DNA of 36,544 bases from Nitrospira sp. (GTDB lineage Bacteria; Nitrospirota; Nitrospiria; Nitrospirales; Nitrospiraceae), in assembly GCA_029194725.1 (NCBI GenBank), contig JARFXQ010000024.1, forward strand, positions 1 to 36,544, given 5' to 3'. The position numbers and the translations under genes are program-made. A model generated the notes under the pieces. It saw only the letters and a list, made by a program, of their open reading frames with translations, did no database searches and was not told the DNA's origin. Shown piece by piece: positions 8,900 to 18,325 of the stretch (position 1 is its first letter; each line of letters begins with the position of its first letter).

Positions 8900-10102
8900 T
8901 CAGAGAAGCGGTATGATTTCGGTTTGAAGCGGCAAGCCATACACGACGGCTTCTCGATCCGATATGTAGACATCAAGTTCACTCCTGATCCCAAACTCTC
9001 CGGGCAGATAGATCCCCGGCTCGATAGAAAAACACGTTCTCGGCAGGAGCCGACGCTCGTCCTGAGTTTCAAGATTGTCGATATTGGCTCCGTTTCCATG
9101 GACTTCCTCACCGATTGAGTGGCCGGTGCGATGAATGAAGAAGTCGCCGTAGCCCGCCGCTCGAATCGTATTACGGCAGACATCATCGACTTCCCATCCG
9201 CAAGGAAATCGGCCTGTAGCCACCCGACCTTGGACAAACGACAGAGCCGCATCGCGCCCGCGTCGAACATGTTCAAAGATTGTGCGCTGCTTTGCCGGGA
9301 CGCCCCTACCGGTATAGCCCGTCCAAGTGATATCTCCATAAACCGAGCTCGGTGCTGTTCGCTTTGCCCACAAGTCGATCAGAACCAAATTGTCGCGCGT
9401 AATGAGTGAAGAGCGTGACTCAGTCGGTCCATAATGTGGATCGGCACTATGGGCACCAACAGCTGCAATCGGAGCACTGGACGTCGTCATGCCAGCATCT
9501 CGAATACGTGAGAGAATGAACTGTTGGAGGCCATATTCAGACAACGGACGTTCGTTGCTGAGACACGACGCCACATGGGCGAAGGCCTCGTCGACGATGT
9601 TCCTGAGCGTCGTCACGGCATACCGATGCGATTCCAGTTGTTCATCAGTCCAGACTGCCTCGAATTGTTGGACGAGATCAGCTGATGAGACCACATCCAA
9701 CCCAAAACTTCGAATCAGCTCGACAGTGCCTGCATCAACTCTCGACAGATATGGAACAGCGTTGAACGGTGAGTACTGCATGGCAATCCGCTGTCGACCT
9801 CGCAACAGGGAGGCCAATAACAGTCGTTGCTGTTCCCATGAGACGTACTGCTGGACCTGGCCCGGTAACTCATCCAACACACGGGGTTCGATCCTGTGAA
9901 GGAGTTTGAACGGTTCTCCCGACGTAGGAATCCAATAGTACCAACGTCGCGTGACATGCCGGGTGGGATCAAGGAGCAAGACACGATAAGCGAGCGGGTC
10001 ACTGCCACGAAAGTCGTAGAAAAGCCATCCATCTACCGTCTCCATTTCCCGGAGTGCTTCTTGGATCGCAACGATCCGCGTCCGGTGGGCCATATAGCTC
10101 AT
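8900..10102 (-). CDS. M24 family metallopeptidase (Xaa-Pro aminopeptidase-like)
   Basis: The 400-residue protein has an N-terminal creatinase-like domain (to about residue 150) and a C-terminal pita-bread domain. All five metal ligands are visible: Asp in LIDLWAK, Asp in YGDITWTGY, His in HRTGHSIGEEVHG, Glu in SIEPGIYLPG and Glu in IRSELDVYI. Such enzymes remove an N-terminal residue before proline, or act on related peptides, in the cytosol. The start at 10102 (MSYMAHRTR) is one of two close ATG codons (the other is 10093); no strong ribosome-binding site decides between them. It is transcribed away from the gene at 10173. Confidence 0.88.
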   Translation of the reverse strand: MSYMAHRTRIVAIQEALREMETVDGWLFYDFRGSDPLAYRVLLLDPTRHVTRRWYYWIPTSGEPFKLLHRIEPRVLDELPGQVQQYVSWEQQRLLLASLLRGRQRIAMQYSPFNAVPYLSRVDAGTVELIRSFGLDVVSSADLVQQFEAVWTDEQLESHRYAVTTLRNIVDEAFAHVASCLSNERPLSEYGLQQFILSRIRDAGMTTSSAPIAAVGAHSADPHYGPTESRSSLITRDNLVLIDLWAKRTAPSSVYGDITWTGYTGRGVPAKQRTIFEHVRRGRDAALSFVQGRVATGRFPCGWEVDDVCRNTIRAAGYGDFFIHRTGHSIGEEVHGNGANIDNLETQDERRLLPRTCFSIEPGIYLPGEFGIRSELDVYISDREAVVYGLPLQTEIIPLL

Positions 10103-10172
10103 GAGTTTCTATCTTACAGGGGCGTCAATCGAGCCTCAAGTTTCTGTGTGAAGCGTGGTACAATGCCGCCCC

Positions 10173-10643
10173 ATGATTCCAGGATCAACACGAGATATTC
10201 CATCCTATCGGGTCACGTTCTTCTTCGGGCCTGAGTCGGTTCAGGGACAACCCGACGTGGTGGCCTGTGTGTTCAACGTAAAAAAACGAAGTTGGAAAGC
10301 GGGCATCCAAGTCTCTGTCGAAATGAGCACCCACCAACTATCGGTGCTTCGACAGAAGCTGCGGCTTGCTGATCGACTCGCGAAAAGCCTGATAACACTC
10401 GAGTCCAACGAGCGTCCTCACTATCAAGAACGCAGCGCGGATTTCTTTGCACAAGCGGTTTGTTGGTGCAAACTCGAGCTCAGACTGCAGGCGGGTCTGA
10501 CCCAAGAAACTCAGCGAATCCACGCTGATGAGTTGACGACCGAACTGGATCAGGAAGCCAGCAAGCGTGCAGACTATGTTCTTGACTACATCTTGGGAGA
10601 GTTGGATTTGGTCCCTGAACGTTCGGTGTCATCATCCTGTTAA
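10173..10643 (+). CDS. Conserved-looking hypothetical protein
   Basis: The 156-residue product is not recognised. The N-terminal half is beta-rich (YRVTFFFGPE, VVACVFNVKKRSWKAGIQVSVEM) and the C-terminal half is helical and charged, with many Gln, Arg and Leu. There is no signal peptide or membrane helix, so it is probably cytosolic. ATG 10173 is chosen; GTG 10155 in the same frame would add six residues, and neither has a good ribosome-binding site. TACAAT at 10159-10164 lies only eight bases before the ATG, so a very short leader is possible. It is divergent from the M24 peptidase. Confidence 0.65.
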   Translation: MIPGSTRDIPSYRVTFFFGPESVQGQPDVVACVFNVKKRSWKAGIQVSVEMSTHQLSVLRQKLRLADRLAKSLITLESNERPHYQERSADFFAQAVCWCKLELRLQAGLTQETQRIHADELTTELDQEASKRADYVLDYILGELDLVPERSVSSSC

Positions 10644-10661
10644 TGTGAGGTCCATAGGGGG

Positions 10662-10689
10662 TTGCATTCAGCACCGAATTTGTTATAAC
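10662..10689 (+). promoter_or_regulatory. Sigma70-type promoter candidate for the exported small protein
   Basis: TTGCAT (10662-10667) and TATAAC (10684-10689) are separated by 16 bases. A start near 10696 would leave a leader of about 65 bases before the GTG at 10763. Confidence 0.4.
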
Positions 10690-10762
10690 CCATGCCCGGA
10701 CTGGTGTATGATCGTTCGTGCATCCCATCGTTGTTGATCTGAAAAGGAAGGAGGCGCTTCAC

Positions 10763-11152
10763 GTGAGACTCCCAATCGTGATTCTCTTCGTTGTCATTAC
10801 CTACGGTTCGATGCTTGCTGCACCGGCCTGGAGTCAGTCGTCTTCCGCTGACACACAACAAGGAACGGCTAACGGGGCTGGCATGGGAGCTGCTGCTGCT
10901 GTCTCTACAATCCTGTATTTCCCGTTTAAAGCGGCTTTTGCCATCGGAGGTGGACTAGTCGGTGGTCTCGCTTATCTTTTTTCGGGATTTAGTGAGCCAA
11001 CGGCGAAGAGTGTCTGGATCCCCAGTATGTATGGTACCTATGTCATTACTCCGGAGCATCTCAACGGCGATGTTCCGGTGCGGTTCCTGGGCGTTGCGGC
11101 CGAAAGTGAGGCGATGCCGACCCCGCCTGCAGCGCCTGCAGCGACAAACTGA
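10763..11152 (+). CDS. Small exported glycine/alanine-rich protein of unknown function
   Basis: The 129-residue product begins with a clear signal peptide: MRLP, a hydrophobic core IVILFVVITYGSMLAA and a likely cleavage in AWSQS. Next comes a Gly/Ala-rich segment that could be a second hydrophobic hairpin (FPFKAAFAIGGGLVGGLAYLFSG). A conserved-looking domain with YGTYVITPEHLNGDVPVRFLG and a Pro/Ala tail complete it. GTG 10763 is chosen because AAGGAGG lies eight bases upstream at 10748-10754; the GTG at 10718 would put charged residues before the signal peptide. The hydrolase gene starts 14 bases later, suggesting co-transcription. Function unknown. Confidence 0.75.
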   Translation: MRLPIVILFVVITYGSMLAAPAWSQSSSADTQQGTANGAGMGAAAAVSTILYFPFKAAFAIGGGLVGGLAYLFSGFSEPTAKSVWIPSMYGTYVITPEHLNGDVPVRFLGVAAESEAMPTPPAAPAATN

Positions 11153-11166
11153 TTTGCTCACCGAGC

Positions 11167-11907
11167 ATGAAGCCTGTCATTGGCGTGACCTCAGACTTCA
11201 ATGCTGGTGACAGGAAGGACATGGGCGGGCATGAGCCCACCTACTTCTTGCGGGCTCGTTACATCCGAGCCGTTGAAGAACTCGGCGGTATTCCTCTGAT
11301 CCTTCCCTTAGTAGCCGAGCCGTCTGCCCGGCGACGGCTTCTTGACCTTGTCGATGGGCTGCTCATCACTGGCAGCGGACCGGACCTTCCGCCGCATCTC
11401 TACGGAGAGGAGCAGCACTACGAATTTCCGCTCGTAAGTGAACGTCGCGCCGACTTTGAGTTGGAATTAGTCCATCAAGCGAGGAAACGGGATCTCCCGG
11501 TCCTGGGAATCTGTGGAGGGATGCAGACCGTGAATGTCGCCTGTGGAGGGAGTCTGTATCAGGACATTTCAGCACAAGTGCCCGGCGCGTTGGATCATCG
11601 CCAAAAAACGACGGCCGTCCATGTCGTTCACTCGGTGACCGTGGCGCCCCAAAGCCTCCTAAACAAGGTGATCGCAAAGAGCAAGCTCATGGTGAATAGT
11701 TCCCATCACCAATCGGTCAAGACAGTCGCGCCGTCGCTGAAGGCAAGTGCCATGGCACCCGATGGGATTATAGAAGCAATCGAATCCCCACCGCATCGAT
11801 TTCTACTCGCGATCCAATGGCACCCGGAATTCTTGTTCGAGCGGCATGCAGTCCATCGCCGACTGTTTGAGGCCCTCCTACGGGCGGCACGCCGGACACG
11901 TGCATGA
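11167..11907 (+). CDS. Class I glutamine amidotransferase-like hydrolase, peptidase C26 (PuuD-like)
   Basis: The 246-residue protein matches gamma-glutamyl-gamma-aminobutyrate hydrolase-type C26 enzymes, which cut gamma-glutamyl amide bonds. Visible are PVIGVTSD at the start, GGIPLILPL, DGLLITGSGPDLPP, the nucleophile elbow LGICGGMQ with Cys116, and the catalytic His-x-Glu in IQWHPEF near residue 219. The usual GLLxTGG is GLLITGS here. The APC permease gene lies next door, a common pairing with amino-acid or amine catabolism, but the real substrate is unknown. ATG 11167 is the only fitting start. Confidence 0.88.
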   Translation: MKPVIGVTSDFNAGDRKDMGGHEPTYFLRARYIRAVEELGGIPLILPLVAEPSARRRLLDLVDGLLITGSGPDLPPHLYGEEQHYEFPLVSERRADFELELVHQARKRDLPVLGICGGMQTVNVACGGSLYQDISAQVPGALDHRQKTTAVHVVHSVTVAPQSLLNKVIAKSKLMVNSSHHQSVKTVAPSLKASAMAPDGIIEAIESPPHRFLLAIQWHPEFLFERHAVHRRLFEALLRAARRTRA

Positions 11908-12043
11908 TCTCTCTGGACCGTTCCGTCAATCACTACCAAGTTGTTCCTGTGATGCCCTTCTATACTTTGACCTCAGTCAGATGGAGTCCCAGCCCATTGA
12001 CTCCATCACGACGAATCCTGGCGCGGTGGGCTTGAGAGAAACC

Positions 12044-13492
12044 GTGAGCAGCCGACCTTTCCGGACGAAACCCATAGATCAAATCCTGGCCGACGCCGAC
12101 CATCCGGAACATAGGCTCAAGAAAACCTTGACGGCGTGGGATCTCACGGCGCTTGGGATCGGCGCGATTATCGGGACCGGCATTTTCGTCTTGATCGGTA
12201 CCGCCATAGTCGGTGATGCGCATAGGCCGGGAGCCGGCCCGGGAATTATCCTCTCCTTCATTCTCTCCGGCGCCACCTGTGCGTTAGCGGCACTCTGTTA
12301 TGCCGAATTTTCAGCGATGATCCCGGTTGCGGGATCAGCGTACACCTTTTCTTACGCCACGCTGGGTGAGTTTCTTGCCTGGCTCACTGGATGGAATCTG
12401 ATTCTGGAGTACGGTGTGGCCTGTGTGGCGGTTGCCATCGGCTGGTCCGGGTATTTCAATAAGCTACTGAAGCTTGCGGGCCTCGAACTGCCCTATTGGG
12501 CAACCAATCCACCACATTGGGCTGGTGGTCCGGAGGGAAGTGTTGCTAATTTTCCGGCTGCGATCATCGCATTGTTGGTCACGGTCCTTCTGGTGATAGG
12601 AATTAAGGAAAGTGCACGCGTGGCAGGTCTGATCGTACTCCTCAAACTTGGGGTGATTCTCTTCTTCATCGCGGTTGGGGCTCCCGCTGTCAAGGTCGAC
12701 AATTGGACGCCGTTCATGCCAAACGGTTTCGAGGGGGTGCGGGCAGCGGCAGCCATCATCTTTTTTGCCTACATCGGGTTTGATGCTGTCTCGACGGCTG
12801 CAGAGGAGGCTCGTAACCCTCAACGAGATGTTCCGATCGGTATCATTAGCTCGTTGGCTATTTGTATGGTGCTCTATATTTCCGTGGCAGCCGTGATCAC
12901 CGGTCTGGTCCCCGTATCCCAAATCGACATTTATGCCCCGGTGGCCGAAGCGCTTAACCTCGTGGGATTCAAATGGGGCGCCGCCATTGTCGCCTTCGGA
13001 GCCGTGGCAGGCATTACGAGCGTATTGGTCGTGATGATGCTGGGGCAAATCCGTGTTTTCTTTGCCATGTCGCGCGATCAACTCCTAAGCCCCGGACTGT
13101 CCAAAGTCCATCCGACGTTTGGAACACCGCATCGCGCGACCATTCTTACCGGAGTCGCCATCGCAATTCTTTCAGCATTCTTTCAGATAGGAGAAGCAGC
13201 CGACATGACCAACATTGGCACCTTTTTTGCCTTTGTGTTGGTGTGCGTGGGCGTGATGCTGCTCCGGTACACGAAGCCGGATCACCCCCGTCCTTTTCGC
13301 CTTCCCTTGATGCCTCTTGTGCCTCTTTTAAGCATAGCAGCGTGCCTATACCTGATGGCTGGTTTGCCTTGGACAACATGGATCCGTTTTGTCGTATGGA
13401 CTATCATCGGTATTCTCGTGTATGCCGTTTATGGGATAAAACACAGCAAGCTGGGCACACAGGCCGTCAAGAGTGGTTCATCGTCACGATGA
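12044..13492 (+). CDS. APC-superfamily amino acid permease (CAT-like)
   Basis: This is an integral inner-membrane amino acid transporter of about 482 residues with roughly twelve hydrophobic segments. The family start FRTKPIDQILADAD is followed by the first-helix signature GIGAIIGTGIFVLIG (substrate and cation site in the APC fold) and by YAEFSAMIPVAGSAYTFSYATLGE. IGFDAVSTAAEEARNPQRDVP in helix 6 and the loop RVFFAMSRDQLLS further on are also typical. GTG 12044 is preferred because GAGAG lies a few bases upstream and homologues begin near here; ATG 11981 would add 21 polar residues without a ribosome-binding site. It follows the C26 hydrolase after 136 bases. Confidence 0.9.
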   Translation: MSSRPFRTKPIDQILADADHPEHRLKKTLTAWDLTALGIGAIIGTGIFVLIGTAIVGDAHRPGAGPGIILSFILSGATCALAALCYAEFSAMIPVAGSAYTFSYATLGEFLAWLTGWNLILEYGVACVAVAIGWSGYFNKLLKLAGLELPYWATNPPHWAGGPEGSVANFPAAIIALLVTVLLVIGIKESARVAGLIVLLKLGVILFFIAVGAPAVKVDNWTPFMPNGFEGVRAAAAIIFFAYIGFDAVSTAAEEARNPQRDVPIGIISSLAICMVLYISVAAVITGLVPVSQIDIYAPVAEALNLVGFKWGAAIVAFGAVAGITSVLVVMMLGQIRVFFAMSRDQLLSPGLSKVHPTFGTPHRATILTGVAIAILSAFFQIGEAADMTNIGTFFAFVLVCVGVMLLRYTKPDHPRPFRLPLMPLVPLLSIAACLYLMAGLPWTTWIRFVVWTIIGILVYAVYGIKHSKLGTQAVKSGSSSR

Positions 13493-13515
13493 ATCAGAGG
13501 GAATTCTCGACGGAG

Positions 13516-13959
13516 TTAATCCGACGTTCCAGATGGCTGGGTTGCGGGAGCGGGCGCAGCGGGGGAAGTCTCTTCAACAGGAACCGTGGTAGTTCGAACC
13601 GTGTTCGTGGCGGGAGCAGTCGGGACTGGCGATCCACCGGCGGTACCTACTGGAGCGGCTGCGGGCTTAGGGGGAGGAGCTGGTTTGGGTGGTGCTGGCC
13701 TTTCTGGCTTAATGCCTCCTTCCCAGGCAGGACCCGAATACATATCCGATGTTAAGCCCTTTGTCTTCCATTTTTCCTCGAAATCAGCAGCCGCTTTATT
13801 CGGTGTTTCTCCGACACCCATGACATCGTTCCAAGGATAGACTTTCGGTCCGATCTGGCAGCCCGATTCCGTCCTCCGCAAATACAAAGCGATCGGATTA
13901 CCCCGGTAGGGCCCAAGAAAAATATGGACAGATCCAACATGCTCTAGCAATGAGGCCAT
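13516..13959 (-). CDS. Hypothetical protein with Pro/Ala-rich C-terminal tail
   Basis: The 147-residue product has a compact N-terminal part of about 85 residues (VHIFLGPYRGNPIALYLRR, then KVYPWNDVMGVG and a helix KAAADFEEKWKTKG). The rest is a low-complexity tail of Pro, Ala and Thr from about residue 90 to the end. There is no signal peptide. ATG 13959 is preceded by GGAGGG with four bases of spacing, which fixes the start; the frame is open 17 codons further upstream. The family is not recognised. It is convergent with the permease gene and lies 195 bases downstream of the nagZ end, on the same strand. Confidence 0.65.
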   Translation of the reverse strand: MASLLEHVGSVHIFLGPYRGNPIALYLRRTESGCQIGPKVYPWNDVMGVGETPNKAAADFEEKWKTKGLTSDMYSGPAWEGGIKPERPAPPKPAPPPKPAAAPVGTAGGSPVPTAPATNTVRTTTVPVEETSPAAPAPATQPSGTSD

Positions 13960-14154
13960 ACGGCCCTCCAAGGGACGCCCATGATGCCACAAGAGATGAG
14001 AAGAGGGCAAGATATTCGGTCGAGGGAACGGAGGTTTCGCTTCCTCACTTCATTGAACTGAGGTCCTTTCATCCTGACGGCGATCAGAGAACTTTCCCCG
14101 GAGACAATGCTCAAGGCCATGCGACTTGGTATCGTGGAGAGCAAGAAGGTAAGA

Positions 14155-15252
14155 TCATACATCGGCTTTCGCGAATCGTTCCCTTGTCTGGTTGATGGTG
14201 CGTAAGAGGGCCTTGTGGCTTCGGCAGCCCACCACAAGTTTCGCATCAGAAATCGTCACGGATCGATAGGGAAGAAGGAAACGTTCTTTTAAGCGGCGGA
14301 TGCGTGCGAGAGACTGGGCCAACCGCCCGGTAGAGATATCCCCGTCTGCAACGGCCTTGTCCGTAGCATTCAGGGCTGCTACGACTCTGCTGCGGTCTTT
14401 ACAGATCAACGGCATGTCGCAACCGGCTTGGATGGCCTGTATCGTGGCGTCGCCGATGCCATAATGATCGATAATGGCATGCATCTCGAGGTCATCCGTC
14501 AACACGACACCGTCGTAGTGCAACTCTTCACGAAGAAATCTCCCAATGATGGTCGGGGAGAGGGTTGCCGGCCGGTTCTCATCCAAAGCGTGATACACAA
14601 CGTGGGCGGTCATCATCGTTGCCACGCCGCTCGCAATCGCGTGCCGGAATGGAGGAAACTCGATCCGATCGAGTCGCTCGCGCGTCGCCGACACGACAGG
14701 CAACTCCTTGTGCGAGTCTGAGTTAGTATCGCCATGGCCGGGAAAGTGTTTTCCGCAAGCCACGATACGGTTGTCCTGGAGGCCTCCCACCGTGGCCGAC
14801 CCTAATTCAGACACGATATCAGGAGTCGTGCCGAATGCTCGATCACCAATGATGGGATTGGCGGGGTTGCTGTTTACATCCAACACCGGAGACATATTCA
14901 TGTTGATGCCGACGGCCTTGAGCTCTTTCGCGGTCGTCGCTGCTGCGGCGTAGGCCAATTCAGAGGAACGGCACCGCCCCAGCACGTCGCACGGTGGGAA
15001 AATCGTAAAGTCTTTCGGCAATCGTGAGACACGTCCGCCTTCTTGATCGATAGAGATAAGCAGGGGAGAGTGCGGACTACAGCGTTGAAGATCGCTTGTC
15101 AATCCAATGATCTGTGCGATCGATTCGAGATTTCTCGAAAACAGAATGACGCCACCGGGCTTATATTCTCGGAGGAAGGAGGCGAGTTCAGCTGTAACGG
15201 TGGTGCCGTCGAACCCTATCATGAAGAGCTGGCCGATCTGGTCGTATGACAT
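14155..15252 (-). CDS. nagZ: Beta-N-acetylhexosaminidase, glycoside hydrolase family 3 (NagZ-like)
   Basis: NagZ removes N-acetylglucosamine from muropeptides during peptidoglycan recycling in the cytosol. The 365-residue product carries IGFDGTT, KPGGVILFSRN, SIDQEGGRVSRL, SPVLDVNSNPANPIIGDRAFG and the family signature KHFPGHGDTNSDSH with the catalytic His/Asp pair. The nucleophile aspartate sits in VVLTDDLEM. There is no signal peptide, which fits NagZ. ATG 15252 (MSYDQIGQLFMIGFDG) starts 23 bases after the pepA stop, so the two are probably co-transcribed. The frame is open far upstream inside pepA but that is shadow. Confidence 0.93.
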   Translation of the reverse strand: MSYDQIGQLFMIGFDGTTVTAELASFLREYKPGGVILFSRNLESIAQIIGLTSDLQRCSPHSPLLISIDQEGGRVSRLPKDFTIFPPCDVLGRCRSSELAYAAAATTAKELKAVGINMNMSPVLDVNSNPANPIIGDRAFGTTPDIVSELGSATVGGLQDNRIVACGKHFPGHGDTNSDSHKELPVVSATRERLDRIEFPPFRHAIASGVATMMTAHVVYHALDENRPATLSPTIIGRFLREELHYDGVVLTDDLEMHAIIDHYGIGDATIQAIQAGCDMPLICKDRSRVVAALNATDKAVADGDISTGRLAQSLARIRRLKERFLLPYRSVTISDAKLVVGCRSHKALLRTINQTRERFAKADV

Positions 15253-15275
15253 CTTTGAGTCGCCTTGCGATTGCC

Positions 15276-16787
15276 CTATAGGGAGCGATTGATGAGGAAT
15301 TGGATCAACAGCCTTGTCCCGATACCGGTCGGGCCTTTGGGGATGTATGCCCGCTCCCGCTCGCTCCAATCGGTGCTGGCGATGTCGAGATGCACCCAAG
15401 GGGCGTCGCCGACGAACTTGCTCAAGAAGAGCGCAGCCGTGATCATGCCGCCCCCCCGCCCTCCGATGTTGCGCATGTCGGCCACATCGCTGCGCAGTTG
15501 CTCAAAATATTCTTCCCACAACGGCATTTCCCACACCCGCTCGCCTGCTCGAAGGCCGGCCTTGCTGATCGCTTCTTTCAACGCCGCATCGGTGCCGAAC
15601 ATCCCGATCGCGAACTGACCCAGCGCGACGACACAAGCTCCCGTCAGCGTGGCGATGTCGATGAGCGCGGCCGGTTTGAACCGAGTTGCGTAGGCAAGAC
15701 CGTCGGACAGGATCAGGCGGCCTTCGGCATCTGTGTTCTGCACCTCCACGGTTTTCCCCGATAGGGTCTTGACCACGTCGCCAGGTCGCATCGCCCGGCC
15801 TCCCGGCATATTCTCCGCCGCCGGGAGAATGCTGATGAGATTAAGAGGTAACTTCAGACGAGCCGCGGCCCGCATCGCCGCTAGCACCTCTGCTCCACCG
15901 GTCATGTCGGCCTTCATCTGTTCCATATTCTCCGCCGGCTTGAGCGAGATCCCACCCGTGTCGAAGGTGATCGTCTTACCGACGAGCACCACCGGGCGGT
16001 CGTCTCTTTTCTTGGCTCCTTGGTACTGGAGAATAATGAACTTCGGCGGTTGGTGGCTGCCTTTCGCCACTCCCAGCAAGGCACCCATACCAAGCTTTTC
16101 CATCTCCCTTTGTTCAAGGACTTTTAGGTTCACACCGGCTTCCTTCGCCACGGTCTTCGCCTCGCTGGCGATCCTGGTCGGTGTCATCACATTGGACGGA
16201 TGGTTGCAGAGATCTCGAACGAAGATCGTCGCTTCAGCAGTCGCGACACCGCGACGAATCCCTTCAGACAACTGGCGCAGGTGATCTTTCTGCGGAGCCA
16301 GGATGGTCATCGCCGCCACTTCCCTACCTGTCGGAGTGTCACTGCGATAGATGGTGAATTGATAGCTCCCTAAGAGGGCTCCTTCCGTCATGGTCTGGGC
16401 AACGTCGATCGGTGAGGGCCCATGTGGCACGACGCTTGGTAACGCAACCATAAAGGTGCCGCATTTGGCTTGACGTACGCGTTTGACGGCATATCCCATC
16501 GCCTGTCGGATCTGATCCAACCCCAGCTCAGGTTTCTTCCCGAGGCCGACAAGAATCACGCGCTTGGCCTGAATTCTTCGCTGTGTATGAAATACGACCA
16601 CCTCACCGGCCTTTCCATCAAACTCCTTGGACTGCAGAAGCTCACGGAGCGCTCCTCCGAGCGCTCTATCGAGGATGACCCCGTCTTCCTTCGGCAGTCC
16701 CTCTCCTTCACAAAGCAGGAGGACAAGCGCATCGGTGGTCTCGGTGTCGACTCGTCCTTGTTTCGCTGCAACCGACATCATATGCAT
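15276..16787 (-). CDS. pepA: Leucyl aminopeptidase (cytosol aminopeptidase, M17)
   Basis: PepA is a hexameric dizinc aminopeptidase that trims N-terminal residues. The 503-residue product has the variable N-terminal domain (residues 1-170) and the catalytic domain with VGKTITFDTGGISLKP (lysine and aspartate ligands), MKADMTGGAEV and the M17 signature NTDAEGRL. The start ATG 16787 (MHMMSVAAKQG) is preceded by AAAGGAG about six bases upstream; an ATG nine codons earlier lacks such a site. It lies between queE and nagZ on the minus strand. In some bacteria PepA also binds DNA, but nothing here shows that. Confidence 0.95.
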   Translation of the reverse strand: MHMMSVAAKQGRVDTETTDALVLLLCEGEGLPKEDGVILDRALGGALRELLQSKEFDGKAGEVVVFHTQRRIQAKRVILVGLGKKPELGLDQIRQAMGYAVKRVRQAKCGTFMVALPSVVPHGPSPIDVAQTMTEGALLGSYQFTIYRSDTPTGREVAAMTILAPQKDHLRQLSEGIRRGVATAEATIFVRDLCNHPSNVMTPTRIASEAKTVAKEAGVNLKVLEQREMEKLGMGALLGVAKGSHQPPKFIILQYQGAKKRDDRPVVLVGKTITFDTGGISLKPAENMEQMKADMTGGAEVLAAMRAAARLKLPLNLISILPAAENMPGGRAMRPGDVVKTLSGKTVEVQNTDAEGRLILSDGLAYATRFKPAALIDIATLTGACVVALGQFAIGMFGTDAALKEAISKAGLRAGERVWEMPLWEEYFEQLRSDVADMRNIGGRGGGMITAALFLSKFVGDAPWVHLDIASTDWSERERAYIPKGPTGIGTRLLIQFLINRSL

Positions 16788-16880
16788 TCGATTCTCCTTT
16801 GATGTGTCAATCACCGAGGGTCCTCAGCCTATTGATCGTGGTCATCAGGACTCCTACATCTCGATCGATGGAGCAAATCT

Positions 16881-17516
16881 TCACACTCCCCGCAGCTCGG
16901 GTGCCCAGATGTGCTTGTGCAGTTGTAACTGAAGGCGAATCGGTAGGCGATCTGCCAGAACCCATTCAGCCAACTGTCGTGGATCCAGCACACCGAATAC
17001 CGGGCTAAAGAGGACCGGACAGCGATCGGTCAACTGGAAGCGATCCAGAATGCTCTTAGCCCATTCATAATCACCTCGGTCTTGGATGACGAACTTCACT
17101 TCGTCCTGTGGCCGCAATCGTTCGACATTGGGCCAGTACATCCGTTCCGTCATGCCGCTTCCCGGGCACTTCACATCCAGGATGATACGGACCGATCGGT
17201 CGACCATGCTTGTATCCACCGCTCCGCTCGTTTCAAGAAGAACCGTCAAGCCTTCTTCGCACAGCCGATGCAGCAGCGTAGCCGCATCCGGTTGTGCCAA
17301 TGGTTCACCTCCCGTTACCTCGACTAAACGGCAACCATAGGATCGCACCGCGTCGAGAATGTCATTGATAGACCGGTCCGTTCCACCAAAGAAAGCATAT
17401 TCCGTGTCACACCAGGTGCAACGCAGAGGGCAACCGGTCAGACGTACGAACACGCAGGGGAGGCCGGCAAAGGTCGATTCACCCTGAATGCTATGAAAAA
17501 TTTCGGTGATGCGCAT
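16881..17516 (-). CDS. queE: 7-carboxy-7-deazaguanine synthase (radical SAM)
   Basis: QueE rearranges 6-carboxytetrahydropterin to 7-carboxy-7-deazaguanine, a step toward queuosine in tRNA and 7-deazaguanine DNA modifications. The 211-residue product shows MRITEIFHSIQGES at the start, the radical-SAM cluster motif CPLRCTWC (Cys29, Cys33, Cys36), TGGEPL near residues 69-74 and LDVKCPGSG. The length is normal for compact QueE enzymes. No other queuosine genes are in the window, so they must lie elsewhere. It sits between the HAD phosphatase gene (79 bases upstream) and pepA (93 bases downstream), all on the minus strand. Confidence 0.94.
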   Translation of the reverse strand: MRITEIFHSIQGESTFAGLPCVFVRLTGCPLRCTWCDTEYAFFGGTDRSINDILDAVRSYGCRLVEVTGGEPLAQPDAATLLHRLCEEGLTVLLETSGAVDTSMVDRSVRIILDVKCPGSGMTERMYWPNVERLRPQDEVKFVIQDRGDYEWAKSILDRFQLTDRCPVLFSPVFGVLDPRQLAEWVLADRLPIRLQLQLHKHIWAPELRGV

Positions 17517-17595
17517 GAGGGTTGTATGGGCTTACCGAGTAATCGATGGATGATTCGCCGCGGAGGTGGTTGATTCGATCACAAGCAGCAGCCCG

Positions 17596-18273
17596 TTACC
17601 ATTTAGCAAGCGGCCAGTTCATGCGACGTGCGATGGAGGCCATGCCACGAATCGGATTCACCACCGTCGGATGCCCTACGGCCCGGAGCAGGCCTAAATC
17701 ACCAGGGCTGTCTCCGTAGGCATAGCATTGGGACAGATCCAGCGTCAGTTCATGGGTCAACCGATCAATGAGTTGGCGTTTGCCCTCCCCATAAGGAATG
17801 GGGGGTACAAGGGAACCGGTATAGAGGCCGTTCCGTTGCTCCAACCGACTCGCAAAGCATCGGTCCGCTCGAAGGGCCTCAGCGATCGGAGCGATCAGGA
17901 AATCAATGGATCCCGTTACGAAAATGATGGCATGGCCGGCACGACGATGCTCGTCCAGCATCCGCATGGCGACGGGAGAGACACGAGGACATAATTCGTC
18001 CCGACAAAACTCCTCACCCAACGGTTGAATCACTTGGGAAGGTTTTCCGGCTAGGTACAGCTTTCGCTCGCGAAGCGGGTGCAACGACAATGTCGGGAGA
18101 TGTCGCATGAGCCAAGCCGCACTCGCGCGCGCTTCAGGCCAACCGACGATACCGAGGCTCCAGAGCCGGCGAAAAAATCGCACTTCGCTCGCTTCGCCCG
18201 GCAATATGGTGTTGTCGACATCAAAAAATGCCGCAATGGAAGAGGAGAGACCTCGTTGGTCTGTTCGTACCAT
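17596..18273 (-). CDS. HAD-superfamily IB hydrolase (SerB-like phosphatase)
   Basis: The 225-residue protein has all four HAD motifs: FFDVDNT (nucleophile Asp18, acid Asp20), VTGS near residue 120 (motif II), the lysine in YGEGKRQLID (motif III) and YGDSPGDLGLL (motif IV). The helical cap between residues 30 and 90 is of the C1 type seen in the HAD-IB branch related to phosphoserine phosphatase. Substrate is unknown; small phosphate esters are likely. The start at 18273 is the first ATG; a few residues (MVRTDQRGLSS) precede the core. It diverges from tRNA-Leu(GAG) at 18404. Confidence 0.85.
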   Translation of the reverse strand: MVRTDQRGLSSSIAAFFDVDNTILPGEASEVRFFRRLWSLGIVGWPEARASAAWLMRHLPTLSLHPLRERKLYLAGKPSQVIQPLGEEFCRDELCPRVSPVAMRMLDEHRRAGHAIIFVTGSIDFLIAPIAEALRADRCFASRLEQRNGLYTGSLVPPIPYGEGKRQLIDRLTHELTLDLSQCYAYGDSPGDLGLLRAVGHPTVVNPIRGMASIARRMNWPLAKW

Positions 18274-18325
18274 GGAAGAGCGCCTTACGACATTGAGGGG
18301 CAGATTCTACCGGAGGGCTGGTTGA

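Noticed and set aside
12464..13081. Minus-strand frame of 205 codons inside the permease gene
   Set aside because: It is rich in His/Asp/Arg in a pattern typical of the reverse strand of a membrane protein gene, without a ribosome-binding site.
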